Part shown: positions 29,418-37,694 of the stretch, in pieces
Layout of the letters: each line of letters starts with the position of its first letter
How positions within the stretch are numbered: position 1 is the first letter of the stretch
NCBI GenBank assembly: GCA_949288735.1
Contig: CASELE010000004.1
Location: 1 to 64,000, forward strand
Origin: an uncultured Alistipes sp.
GTDB taxonomy: Bacteria; Bacteroidota; Bacteroidia; Bacteroidales; Rikenellaceae
DNA length: 64,000 bases
Reading direction: 5' to 3'
Notes under the pieces: generated by a model
The model's input: only the letters and a program-made list of their open reading frames with translations
The model's database searches: none
Told to the model about the DNA's origin: nothing
Position numbers and translations under genes: made by a program

Positions 29418-29975
29418 CTATTCGTTCTTGAAAAGGTCGATTTCTCCCCGCTCCACGCGGCCGTACATGTCGGCCAGTTCGGCCACAACGGGCGAGATGA
29501 GCTCGATCGTGTCGGTGACGGCGCTCCGCCCGCCCTCGCCGCGGATGCGGTAGAGCATGGCGGCGTAGAGGGCCCGGAAGAGGAGCTCGGTGTCGCTCAT
29601 GCCCGGGTTGCCCACGATCCCGCGCAGCCGCGGCAGCTCGCCCTCGAGCCGGGCCCACGTGCGGCGGTAGTGCTCGCCGGCGGGCAGCTTGAGCAGCCGG
29701 AGGTGCAGGTCGTGCAGGTCGGCGATCAGATGGAGCGTGTGTTCGAGATGTCCCTTCTCCTCCTTGCCCTCCTGGCGCAGCAGGTTGGCGAGCTCCATGT
29801 ACCATACCAGAAAGAGGTGCCTGCGCTCCTCGCCGATGTCGGTACGGGGGGCCACCAGCTGCGAGTAGACCGCCTCGGGGCTGAACTGCAGCGCGCGGAG
29901 CAGGTCCTCGAGCTGCCAGAGGTAGAGGATGTATTCGGCGATGTTTTCGCGCCGTTTGGCCTGGGCTATATCCAT
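29418..29975 (-). CDS. DUF4924 family protein
   Basis: 185 aa, cytoplasmic and helical. The N-terminus DIAQAKRRENIAEYILYLWQLEDLLRA and the internal PGMSDTELLFRALYAAMLYRI fit DUF4924, a family I know only from Bacteroidota. Function unknown. It begins 4 nt after the stop of the PiT transporter, so it is cotranscribed and perhaps linked to phosphate physiology, though this may be only local convenience. Confidence 0.82.
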   Translation of the reverse strand: MDIAQAKRRENIAEYILYLWQLEDLLRALQFSPEAVYSQLVAPRTDIGEERRHLFLVWYMELANLLRQEGKEEKGHLEHTLHLIADLHDLHLRLLKLPAGEHYRRTWARLEGELPRLRGIVGNPGMSDTELLFRALYAAMLYRIRGEGGRSAVTDTIELISPVVAELADMYGRVERGEIDLFKNE

Positions 29976-29979
29976 GTCG

Positions 29980-32205
29980 TCAGTCGGTCGTGCGGGCTCC
30001 GCCGCGGTGCAGCAGGAAGTACTGCTGCGACTTGAGCAGGTTGCGCGACTGGAGCACCATGGTCTTCGTTTCGTTGAGTATGGTCAGGTAGAGCAGGCTC
30101 GCCTTCGTCCCCGTATGGGCGGGGTCGATGCGCACGAGTTCGGCCTTGATGGCCTCGGCCAGCGACTCGAAGAGACGGTCGCGGAGCGCGAGCACGGCGT
30201 CGATGTCGGTGTAGTCGCCCGTGCGGAGCATGTGGTTGATGCGCCGGTAGAGGGTCTCCACGCGGTCGTTGATGCGCATCAGATCCTCGGTCTGCTCCTT
30301 CGAGAGTCCCTCGTGGTTGTTGTCGATGTGTTCGAAGGCGGGACGCGTGATGTGGAGCAGCGCCTTGGTCATCTCGTTGAGATAGTCGACCACCTGCACG
30401 TAGTAGTGGGCCGTGTCGACGTCGTCGCCCGAGCGGAGCTCGCGCAGCGTGGGCAGCAGGGCGTACTTGCGTTCGCGCGAGCGCTGGAAGAGGTCGGAGG
30501 CCTCGCGCACCAGGTCGCGCAGCGCGCGACGGTTCTCCTTGAAGACGGCGATCAGCGTGCGGTCGTAGATGCGGGTGGTCTGCTCCATGGTGCGGCACAC
30601 CTCCTCGGTGAGGTCGGCGAGGATGCCGTCGCCCGAGTTCTCCGTCCGTGCGGCGGCCGCGGCGGCGGGGCGGCTCTTCTTCATGTTGCTGCGCACGAGC
30701 ATGTAGCCGCACAGGAGCGTCACGGCGAAGAGGGCGATCCAGCCGCCGTAATAGAGCAGCAGCCCCACGACGAAGGCGATCAGGAAGCCTCCGAGCGCCG
30801 TGACGAACCATCCGGCGATGACGGTCATGACGCCCGAGATGCGGTATACGGCGCTCTCGCGTCCCCAGGCGCGGTCGGCGAGCGACGAGCCCATGGCCAC
30901 CATGAAGCAGACGTAGGTGGTCGAGAGGGGGAGCTGGAGCGAGGTGGCCAGCGAGATGAGCAGTGACGAGGTGGTCAGGTTGACCGTGGCGCGGATCATG
31001 TCGTAGGGGGCCCCGCTGTGTTCGATGTCGGCCACCTCGAAGCGGCGGGCCACCCGTTCGCGCGTGGCGCGGGGGAAGAGACGCGCCACGGCGCTGTTGG
31101 CGCCGACGACGGCGCGCACGACCGTGCGGGCGAAGAGCGACGAGCCGTAGCGTTCGGTCCCCTCGTCGCCCTGGGCCGAGAGCGAGAGCTCGGTCTCGGT
31201 GACGTGCATCGCCTTCTTCGAGGTCCAGAGCGTGAGTATCATGATGATGCCGGCCGTGATGAGTATGCCGAAGTTGGCCGGCACGTTCTCGTTGAGCGCC
31301 TCCATCGGGAGCGAGGCGTCGCCCGCCGCGCGGGCGATGCGATAGGAGTCGAAGCCGGCGACCGGCACGCCGATGAAATTCACCAGGTCGTTGCCGGCGA
31401 AGGCGAGCGCCAGGGCGAAGGTGCCCGCCAGAATCGTGATGCGCAGAATGCGCACCTTGAGCCGCTGCAGCACGAAGAGCACGACGCTGCAGGCGAGCCA
31501 GCAGCAGACGAGCGACGGCAGCAGATGGGCGTCGACGAAGCCGATGAAGGCGCTGCCGGCGAGCAGGCTCTCGAGCCCCTTGTAGAGGGCGAAGTAGAGG
31601 ATCGCCGTGAGCGAGGCGCCGCACCACAGCGAGCCGAAGCGGCGGAAGAGGGCCGTGTATCGGAAGGTGAAGATGAGGCGCGAGAGATACATGATGACCG
31701 TGCCGCACGTGAAGGCGATGACTACCGAGAGGAGGATGGCCGAGACGATGCCCATGGCCCGCGTGGAGTTGATGTAGCGGCCGATGTCGGCGAAGCCCTG
31801 TGCCGGGTCGCCCGCAATCTTGCCCGCCGAGACGGCGATGGCCGACCCCAGGAGGCAGAAGATGAGCGATACGGTGGTCGAGGTGGGGAGTCCCAGCGAG
31901 TTGTATAGGTCGAGCAGGATGATGTTGGCGAACATCACGCCCAGGTAGAGGAGCATCACCTCGTGGAAGGTGAAGAGCCCCGGGTCGAACATTCCGTTGC
32001 GGGCCACCTCCATCATGCCGCTCGAGGTGACGACCCCCACGATGATGCCCGCCGAGGCGACGCCGAGGATGACGCGCATCGGTGCGACGCGCGAACCGAT
32101 GGCCGAGTTGAGGAAGTTGACGGCGTCGTTGGTGACCCCCACGAAGAGCCCCGAGACGGCGAGGATGCCGAGTATGACGACGATGACGGTGTAGAGTTCG
32201 CTCAT
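29980..32205 (-). CDS. PiT-family inorganic phosphate transporter with C-terminal PhoU-like domain
   Basis: 741 aa. Two PiT signature blocks: FVGVTNDAVNFLNSAIGSRVAP near the N-terminus and AFAGNDLVNFIGVPVAGF in the middle, both with the GxNDxxN motif; LGLPTSTTVSLIFCLLGSA and LQLPLSTTYVCFMVAMGSSLAD repeat as the second conserved element. About 12 membrane helices. The last about 200 residues are soluble and helical (TAHYYVQVVDYLNEMTKALLHITRPAF), resembling PhoU, which would sense or limit phosphate uptake from within. Start MSELYTV follows a promoter. Confidence 0.92.
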   Translation of the reverse strand: MSELYTVIVVILGILAVSGLFVGVTNDAVNFLNSAIGSRVAPMRVILGVASAGIIVGVVTSSGMMEVARNGMFDPGLFTFHEVMLLYLGVMFANIILLDLYNSLGLPTSTTVSLIFCLLGSAIAVSAGKIAGDPAQGFADIGRYINSTRAMGIVSAILLSVVIAFTCGTVIMYLSRLIFTFRYTALFRRFGSLWCGASLTAILYFALYKGLESLLAGSAFIGFVDAHLLPSLVCCWLACSVVLFVLQRLKVRILRITILAGTFALALAFAGNDLVNFIGVPVAGFDSYRIARAAGDASLPMEALNENVPANFGILITAGIIMILTLWTSKKAMHVTETELSLSAQGDEGTERYGSSLFARTVVRAVVGANSAVARLFPRATRERVARRFEVADIEHSGAPYDMIRATVNLTTSSLLISLATSLQLPLSTTYVCFMVAMGSSLADRAWGRESAVYRISGVMTVIAGWFVTALGGFLIAFVVGLLLYYGGWIALFAVTLLCGYMLVRSNMKKSRPAAAAAARTENSGDGILADLTEEVCRTMEQTTRIYDRTLIAVFKENRRALRDLVREASDLFQRSRERKYALLPTLRELRSGDDVDTAHYYVQVVDYLNEMTKALLHITRPAFEHIDNNHEGLSKEQTEDLMRINDRVETLYRRINHMLRTGDYTDIDAVLALRDRLFESLAEAIKAELVRIDPAHTGTKASLLYLTILNETKTMVLQSRNLLKSQQYFLLHRGGARTTD

Positions 32206-32242
32206 GGGCGGACGGGTTTTCCGACGGGCGGAGTTTACTCTG

Positions 32243-32250
32243 CAAAAGTA
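32243..32250 (-). promoter_or_regulatory. -7 promoter box TACTTTTG for the PiT operon
   Basis: On the minus strand a perfect TAnnTTTG, 37 nt before the ATG at 32205. No strong -33 box. Confidence 0.65.
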
Positions 32251-32329
32251 CACTATTTTCCGCGATTCGGAACATATCCCGTCCGAATTGTCCCCGATAT
32301 TTCGCGGCGGCGCCCTTCCGTCGCGCAAA

Positions 32330-32363
32330 CGGGCGGCCGCGCGGAAATCCGCACGGCCGCCCG
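32330..32363 (-). terminator. Hairpin terminator after the EF-G2 gene
   Basis: CGGGCGGCCG (32330-32339) pairs with CGGCCGCCCG (32354-32363); after one mismatch four more pairs close a 4-nt AAAT loop. It lies 20 nt past the stop on the minus strand. Confidence 0.7.
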
Positions 32364-32383
32364 CGGAAGGGTATCGGGGCGCC

Positions 32384-34540
32384 CTATTCGGCGTCGGTAT
32401 CGACGTAGGCCTTCAGCAGCCGCTCCTGCACGTCGGCGGGCACCTGCTCGTAGGAGGCGAAGCGCATCGAGTAGGTCGCCGCCCCCGACGAGAGCGACGA
32501 GAGGGTCGTCGAGTAGCGGTAGAGCTCGGCCAGCGGCACGCGGGCGTTGAGGCGGTCGAGTCCCTTGTCCGACTCCATGCCCTCGATCATCGCGCGGCGG
32601 TTCTGCAGGTCGCTCATCACGGCGCCCATGTATTCGCTCGGCGTGAGTATCTCGACCGAGTAGACGGGCTCCATGATCTTGGGCCCGGCGTTGCGGAAGG
32701 CCTCCTTGAAGGCGTTGCGGGCCGCCAGCTTGAACGATATCTCGTTCGAGTCGACGGGGTGCATCTTGCCGTCGTAGACCACCACGCGGATGTCGCGGGC
32801 GTAGGAGCCCGTGAGCGGACCCTCGTCCATCTTCTCCATGATGCCCTTGAGGATGGCGGGCATGAAGCGCGCGTCGATGGCGCCGCCCACGACGGCGCTG
32901 TAGAACTGCAGCTTGCCGCCCCACGGCAGGTCGTACTCCTCCTTCGTCTTGACGTTGACCGTCAGCTCTCCCTTGCCCGGAACCCTGTAGCTCTTCGGCT
33001 CGGGCATCCCCTCGGTGTAGGGCTCGATGACCAGATGCACCTCGCCGAACTGGCCGGCGCCGCCCGACTGCTTCTTGTGGCGGTAGTCGGCCTGCGCCAC
33101 GCGGGTGATGGTCTCGCGGTAGGGAATCTTCGGCGCGATGTATTCGAAGTCGATCTTCGCGTCGGCGAGGATGCGCGAGCGCAGGATGTTGAGATGATGT
33201 TCGCCCTGGCCCTGCACGATGGTCTGCTTGAGCTCCTTCGAGTAGTCGACCAGGATGGTCGGATCCTCGTAGCGGGCGTCGTTGAGCAGCTTGCCGAGCT
33301 TCTCCTCGTCGGCCTGCGCCTTGGCCTTCACGGCGGCGCGGTAGCGGGGCTCGGGGAAGAGGATGGGTTCCACCTCGACGGGCGCAGCGGGGGCGCAGAG
33401 GGTGTCGTTCGTGCGTGTCCCCTTGAGCTTCACCGTGCAGCCGATGTCGCCGGCCGAGAGTTCGGTCACCTTGATGCGGTTTTTGCCGGCCACGGCGAAG
33501 AGCTGCGAGATCTTCTCGCGGTTGCCCGTGCGGGGGTTGAGCAGCTCCGTGCCCTCGGCGAGACGGCCGCGGATGACGCGCAGGTAGCTGATCTCGCCGA
33601 TGTGGGGCTCGATCTGGCTCTTGAAGACGAAGGCCACGGCCGGCTGTTCGGCGTCGGCCGCGAGCTCCTCTCCCTCGGTCGAGAGGAAGGCGGGAGCCTT
33701 CAGCGGACCCGGGGCGACGTTGATGATGAACTCCATAAGGCGCTTGGTTCCGATGTCGCGCTTGCCGCTCGCGCAGAATACGGGCATCACGTCGCGCTGC
33801 GCCAGGCCGATTTTCAGGCCGGCACGGATGTCGTCCTGCGTGAGGGTCCCCTTCTCGAAGTAGAGCTCCATGAGGGCCTCGTCGTGTTCGGCGGCCGCCT
33901 CGACCAGCTCCTTGTTCAGGGCGCGGGCGCGCTCCATCTCCCCGGCCGGGATCTCGAGCTCCTCGCGCAGGCCGTCGTGGTTCTTGAAGCGGTACATCTT
34001 CATCAGCAGCACGTCGATGAAGGCGTCGAAGCCGGGGCCCTGGTTGACGGGATACTGCACCACGACGGGCTTCACGCGCGAGGCGGCGCGGATCGAGTCG
34101 AGCGTCGCCTCGAAGCTCGCCTTCTCGGCGTCGAGCTGGTTGATGACGCCGATGACGGGCTTCTGCAGCGCCCGGGCGTAGCGGGCCTGTATCTCGCTGC
34201 CCACCTCCCAGCCGTTCTGGGCGTTGAAGAGGAAGACCCCGACGTCGCCCACCTTGAAGGCGGAGAAGAGGCTGCCGCAGAAATCGTCCGAACCCGGACA
34301 GTCGATGATGTTGAGCTTGCGCTCCATGAACTCGGTGAAGAGGATCGTGGAGTAGATCGAACGCTTGTATTCGTGCTCGATCGCCGTGTTGTCCGAGAGC
34401 GTGTTGTTCGTCTCGATGCTGCCCCTGCGGTCGATGACCTTGCCTTCGAAGGCCATCGCCTCGGCGAGGGTCGTCTTGCCCGTGCCGGGGGCTCCGATCA
34501 GGACGATGTTCTTGATCTCCTTGGCTGAATAGTTTTTCAT
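32384..34540 (-). CDS. fusA2: Elongation factor G paralogue, EF-G2 type
   Basis: 718 aa, full five-domain EF-G length, with QGQGEHHLNILRSRI and the domain IV segment FYSAVVGGAIDARFMPAILKGI. The G domain is altered: the P-loop is GAPGTGKTT (residues 16-24) instead of AHxDxGKTT, and the G3 motif is DCPGSDDF, where Ser84 replaces the catalytic His of DTPGHVDF. NQLD stands for NKxD. Bacteroides thetaiotaomicron EF-G2 supports translocation without GTP hydrolysis during starvation; this protein looks like its orthologue, and loss of GTPase is inferred from the residues. The housekeeping fusA is not in this window. Confidence 0.9.
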   Translation of the reverse strand: MKNYSAKEIKNIVLIGAPGTGKTTLAEAMAFEGKVIDRRGSIETNNTLSDNTAIEHEYKRSIYSTILFTEFMERKLNIIDCPGSDDFCGSLFSAFKVGDVGVFLFNAQNGWEVGSEIQARYARALQKPVIGVINQLDAEKASFEATLDSIRAASRVKPVVVQYPVNQGPGFDAFIDVLLMKMYRFKNHDGLREELEIPAGEMERARALNKELVEAAAEHDEALMELYFEKGTLTQDDIRAGLKIGLAQRDVMPVFCASGKRDIGTKRLMEFIINVAPGPLKAPAFLSTEGEELAADAEQPAVAFVFKSQIEPHIGEISYLRVIRGRLAEGTELLNPRTGNREKISQLFAVAGKNRIKVTELSAGDIGCTVKLKGTRTNDTLCAPAAPVEVEPILFPEPRYRAAVKAKAQADEEKLGKLLNDARYEDPTILVDYSKELKQTIVQGQGEHHLNILRSRILADAKIDFEYIAPKIPYRETITRVAQADYRHKKQSGGAGQFGEVHLVIEPYTEGMPEPKSYRVPGKGELTVNVKTKEEYDLPWGGKLQFYSAVVGGAIDARFMPAILKGIMEKMDEGPLTGSYARDIRVVVYDGKMHPVDSNEISFKLAARNAFKEAFRNAGPKIMEPVYSVEILTPSEYMGAVMSDLQNRRAMIEGMESDKGLDRLNARVPLAELYRYSTTLSSLSSGAATYSMRFASYEQVPADVQERLLKAYVDTDAE

Positions 34541-34601
34541 AACGGATCGGTTTTAGGTTGTTCCGGTGCGGCGCTCCGTCCGGGGCGCCGTTTTGGCCCT
34601 A

Positions 34602-34609
34602 TAAATATA
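34602..34609 (-). promoter_or_regulatory. Possible -7 box TATATTTA for the EF-G2 gene
   Basis: Seven of eight bases of TAnnTTTG on the minus strand, with about 61 nt to the ATG. In Bacteroides the orthologue is controlled by the carbon-starvation regulator Cur; no binding site can be named here. Confidence 0.4.
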
Positions 34610-34642
34610 CGAAAAAATCGAAAAAGAGCGGGTACGACGAAA

Positions 34643-34668
34643 AAAAACGCCCCCGCGGGGGCGTTTTT
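34643..34668 (-). terminator. Intrinsic terminator after the M24 aminopeptidase gene
   Basis: A perfect palindrome CGCCCCCGCGGGGGCG (34648-34663) flanked by A5 and T5, with further T on the minus strand (eight in all downstream), 54 nt past the gene end. It would also work on the + strand. Confidence 0.85.
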
Positions 34669-34721
34669 CCGGTCCGGGAGGGGGCCCCTCCGCGGGTCTG
34701 GGCGTCGTGCCGGGCGCGGGA

Positions 34722-36113
34722 TCAGCGTCCGACGACGGCCTCCAGCTCCTCGACCGTGACGGGGATGCGGCGGTCGCCGATGATGCGGTTGCCCGTCTCG
34801 GTGACGAGCAGGTCGTCCTCGATGCGGATGCCGCCGAAGTCGCGGTAGGCGTCGAGCGCGTCGTAGTCGACGATACCCCGGTACTTGCCCTCGGCGCGGC
34901 ACTTGTCGATCAGCGCCGGGATGAAGTAGAGGCCCGGCTCGTCGCTCATCACCGTGCCGGGCTCGATGCGCCACGCCGCGCGGTAGATGCAGGTGCCCGA
35001 CTGGGCGGCCCGCTCGGCGATGGCCGAGAAGTCGAAGCTGCGTTCGCCCATCGCCTCGCAGTCGTGTACGTCCATGCCCATGCCGTGGCCCAGCCCGTGG
35101 GGCATGAGCATCGTCATGGCCCCCGAAGCCACGGCGTCGTCGGCCGTGCCGTGCAGCAGCCCGAGGCCGATGAGCCCTTCGGCCAGAACGGCGTAGGCCG
35201 TATTGTGGACCTCGGTGTACATCATGTGGGGCTTGACGATTTCGGCCACGCGGTCGTGGGCGGCCAGCACGATGTTGTAGATATCCTTCTGCTTCTGCGT
35301 GAAGCGGCCGCTCACGGGGTAGGTGCGCGTATGGTCCGAGCAGTAGCCCTCGAGGCTCTCGCCGCCGGCGTCGCACAGCAGCAGCCGGCCCTCCTCGAGC
35401 ACGCCGTCGGCGTGGAGGTTGTGGAGCGTCTCGCCGTGCTGCGAGACGATCGAGGGGAACGATACCCCCTGACCCATCGAACGGGCCACGCCCTCGATGG
35501 CGCCGGCGATCTCGCGCTCGACGACCCCCGGGCGGCACAGGCGCATCGCCGTCGTGTGCATCGCGTAGCCGATGGGGAAGGCGCGCTCCAGCGCCTCGAC
35601 CTCCTCGGCGCTCTTCTTCTCGCGCATCTCGGCCACGGCCATCATCAGCTCTACCGACTTGTAGTCGTGCAGCCGGGCCGGAGCTATGCCGAGCAGCTCC
35701 GCGAGGAGCAGCTTCGTCTCGCCGCGGTAGGGGGGCAGGTAGTGGACGCGGCGTCCCTGCGCGATGGCGCGCGCGAGGCGCGGCGCGAGGTCGGCCATCG
35801 GGTGCGTCTCGCCCACGGCGACTCCGGCGGCCTGGTCGCGGAGCGTGGGCTGCGGACCGGTCCAGATGATGTCTTCCATGGTGAAGTCGTCGCCGTAGAG
35901 CGCCTCCTCGCCCGAGTCGGCGTCGATGAGGCCCACGAGCGACGGCGTGTTGAGCCCGAAGTAGTAGCGGAAGGTCGAATCCTGCCGGAAGTAGTAGGCG
36001 TTGTTGGGGTAGTTGTTGGGCGAAAAGCCGTTGCCCGGGATGAGAATCATCCCCGAGCCGATCTTCGTGCGCAGGGTCTCTCGGCGCCCCGCATAGGTTT
36101 TGGCAGAGAACAT
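34722..36113 (-). CDS. pepP: Xaa-Pro aminopeptidase, M24 family
   Basis: 463 aa. It removes N-terminal residues before proline. The N-terminal creatinase-like domain begins MFSAKTYAGRRETLRTKIGSG. The pita-bread catalytic domain keeps all dinuclear metal ligands: CDAGGE, CSDHTRTYPVSG, MPHGLGHGMGMDVHD, VMSDEPGLYF and FGGIRIEDDLLVT. Cytoplasmic, no signal peptide. The ATG at 36113 is chosen because MFSAKTY is the family N-terminus; the frame extends 19 codons further without homology. Confidence 0.94.
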   Translation of the reverse strand: MFSAKTYAGRRETLRTKIGSGMILIPGNGFSPNNYPNNAYYFRQDSTFRYYFGLNTPSLVGLIDADSGEEALYGDDFTMEDIIWTGPQPTLRDQAAGVAVGETHPMADLAPRLARAIAQGRRVHYLPPYRGETKLLLAELLGIAPARLHDYKSVELMMAVAEMREKKSAEEVEALERAFPIGYAMHTTAMRLCRPGVVEREIAGAIEGVARSMGQGVSFPSIVSQHGETLHNLHADGVLEEGRLLLCDAGGESLEGYCSDHTRTYPVSGRFTQKQKDIYNIVLAAHDRVAEIVKPHMMYTEVHNTAYAVLAEGLIGLGLLHGTADDAVASGAMTMLMPHGLGHGMGMDVHDCEAMGERSFDFSAIAERAAQSGTCIYRAAWRIEPGTVMSDEPGLYFIPALIDKCRAEGKYRGIVDYDALDAYRDFGGIRIEDDLLVTETGNRIIGDRRIPVTVEELEAVVGR

Positions 36114-36174
36114 ATATATTAAGTGTTTGAGTCGCGTGTCGCGTCCGAATCCCCGACAGAGGGATTCCATCCCT

Positions 36175-36182
36175 CAAAGATA
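36175..36182 (-). promoter_or_regulatory. -7 promoter box TATCTTTG for pepP
   Basis: Perfect TAnnTTTG on the minus strand, leader about 55 nt. It sits in the gap behind the MFS gene, preceded on that strand by a T-rich run. Confidence 0.7.
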
Positions 36183-36235
36183 GGAAAAAAAGGAGGGAGT
36201 ACCGCCTCTCGCAGCCGCTTTTTTGCGGTGCGGCG

Positions 36236-37663
36236 TCATCGTGCGGCGGGAGTGCCGGCGCTCCCGCCGCGGCGGGCGAGCCCTTCGGGCAGGGGGAGCC
36301 GGAGGCGGGCGGCGCTCACGGCCGCCGCACCGAAGGCGCAGCCGCAGGCGATGAAGAGCGCCAGACGGGTGGCGCCGTCGGGCGCCAGGTGGAAGAGGAG
36401 CGCCACGAGCGCCGCCCCCGTGGTCTGGCCCAGCAGCCGCGCCGAGGCGAGCATGCCGCTGGCCGAGCCGCTCCGCGCGCGGGGTGCCGAGGCGATCAGG
36501 ATGCTGTTGTTGGGTGACTGGAAGAGTCCGAAGCCGGCGCCGCAGAGGGTCAGCCGCCACACCACCGCGCCGGGGGTGACGCCCTCTTCGGGCAGCAGGG
36601 CGAGCAGCAGCAGCCCGACGGACATGGTCAGCAGCCCGGCGGCTCCCAGCGCTCCGGCGTGGAGGCGTTCGGCGAGGAGTCCCGCGACCGGGGCGACGAC
36701 CACGATGACGGCGGGCCAGGCGGTCATGAGCAGACCGGTCTGCACGTCGTCGTAGCCGAAGACGTGCTGCAGGTAGAAGGGGAGCGAGACGAGGGCCAGC
36801 ATCTGGGCCAGGAACGAGGCGACCGACGCCAGAAGCGAGACCGAGAAGATGGGTATGCGCAGCAGGTCGAAGGGCAGGATGGGGTGCACCTCGAGCAGCT
36901 GGCTGCGGATGAAGAGGTAGCCCACGACGAGGAAGGCGGCGACGCCCGCCCCGACCAGCCGCGGGTCGATGCCGTGCGAGAAGCCCTCGACCGAGAGCAT
37001 CATCAGTCCGAAGGTGAGGGCGTTCATCAGGCTGTCGCGCCATCTGAAGCGGTCGCGCAGCCGCGTGGCGTTGCCGGGCAGGAAGCGGTGCGAGAGCAGC
37101 AGCGCCGCGATGCCCACCGGGATGTTGACGGCGAAGAGCCACGGCCACGGCGCCACCGAGAGGATGCCCGCGGCGATGGTGGGCCCCGCGACCGACGAGA
37201 AGGCGACCACCGTGGCGTTGATTCCCATGCCGCGTGCCAGGCGCGCCTGCGGATAGATGGTCCGCACGAGGGTGGTGTTCACCGACGTGACGGCCGAGGC
37301 GCCGAAGCCCTGCATCACGCGGGCCAGCACGAGCCCGGTGAACGACGTGGCGAGCGCGCACCCCACCGAGGCGAGGGTGAAGAGGGCGAGGCCGCCGATG
37401 TAGATGCGGCGGTAGCCCACGCGGTCGCCCAGCGCCGAGAAGGTGAGCAGCGAGACCATGATGGCGAGCTGGTAGGCGTTGACGATCCAGATCGAGTCGG
37501 CCGGGCCGATCCGCAGCTCGCGTGCGAGGGAGGGGAGGGCCACGTTGGCGATGGCCCCGTCGAGCACCGAGAGCGAGACGCCGAAGGCGATGGCGAGGAT
37601 GGCCCAGATGCGGCGCGGCATGGGGAGTCCGTCGCCGGGGATATGTTCCGCGCGGGGTTTCAT
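36236..37663 (-). CDS. MFS drug transporter, DHA2 (EmrB/QacA) family
   Basis: 475 aa with about 14 membrane helices. Helix 1 SVLDGAIANVALPSLARELRI carries motif D1 (LDxTIVNVALP type), the loop FSALGDRVGYRRIYIGGLALF is MFS motif A, GFGASAVTSVNTTLVRTIYP is motif B region, and GINATVVAFSSVAGPTIAAGIL is motif C, typical of antiporters. Likely a proton-coupled exporter of toxic compounds or bile salts; substrate unknown. Third gene of an apparent operon with polyprenyl synthase and U32 peptidase; 31 nt behind the latter. Confidence 0.9.
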   Translation of the reverse strand: MKPRAEHIPGDGLPMPRRIWAILAIAFGVSLSVLDGAIANVALPSLARELRIGPADSIWIVNAYQLAIMVSLLTFSALGDRVGYRRIYIGGLALFTLASVGCALATSFTGLVLARVMQGFGASAVTSVNTTLVRTIYPQARLARGMGINATVVAFSSVAGPTIAAGILSVAPWPWLFAVNIPVGIAALLLSHRFLPGNATRLRDRFRWRDSLMNALTFGLMMLSVEGFSHGIDPRLVGAGVAAFLVVGYLFIRSQLLEVHPILPFDLLRIPIFSVSLLASVASFLAQMLALVSLPFYLQHVFGYDDVQTGLLMTAWPAVIVVVAPVAGLLAERLHAGALGAAGLLTMSVGLLLLALLPEEGVTPGAVVWRLTLCGAGFGLFQSPNNSILIASAPRARSGSASGMLASARLLGQTTGAALVALLFHLAPDGATRLALFIACGCAFGAAAVSAARLRLPLPEGLARRGGSAGTPAAR

Positions 37664-37694
37664 GCGTCGGTTGCTCTTCCGCCCTGCGGTACGG

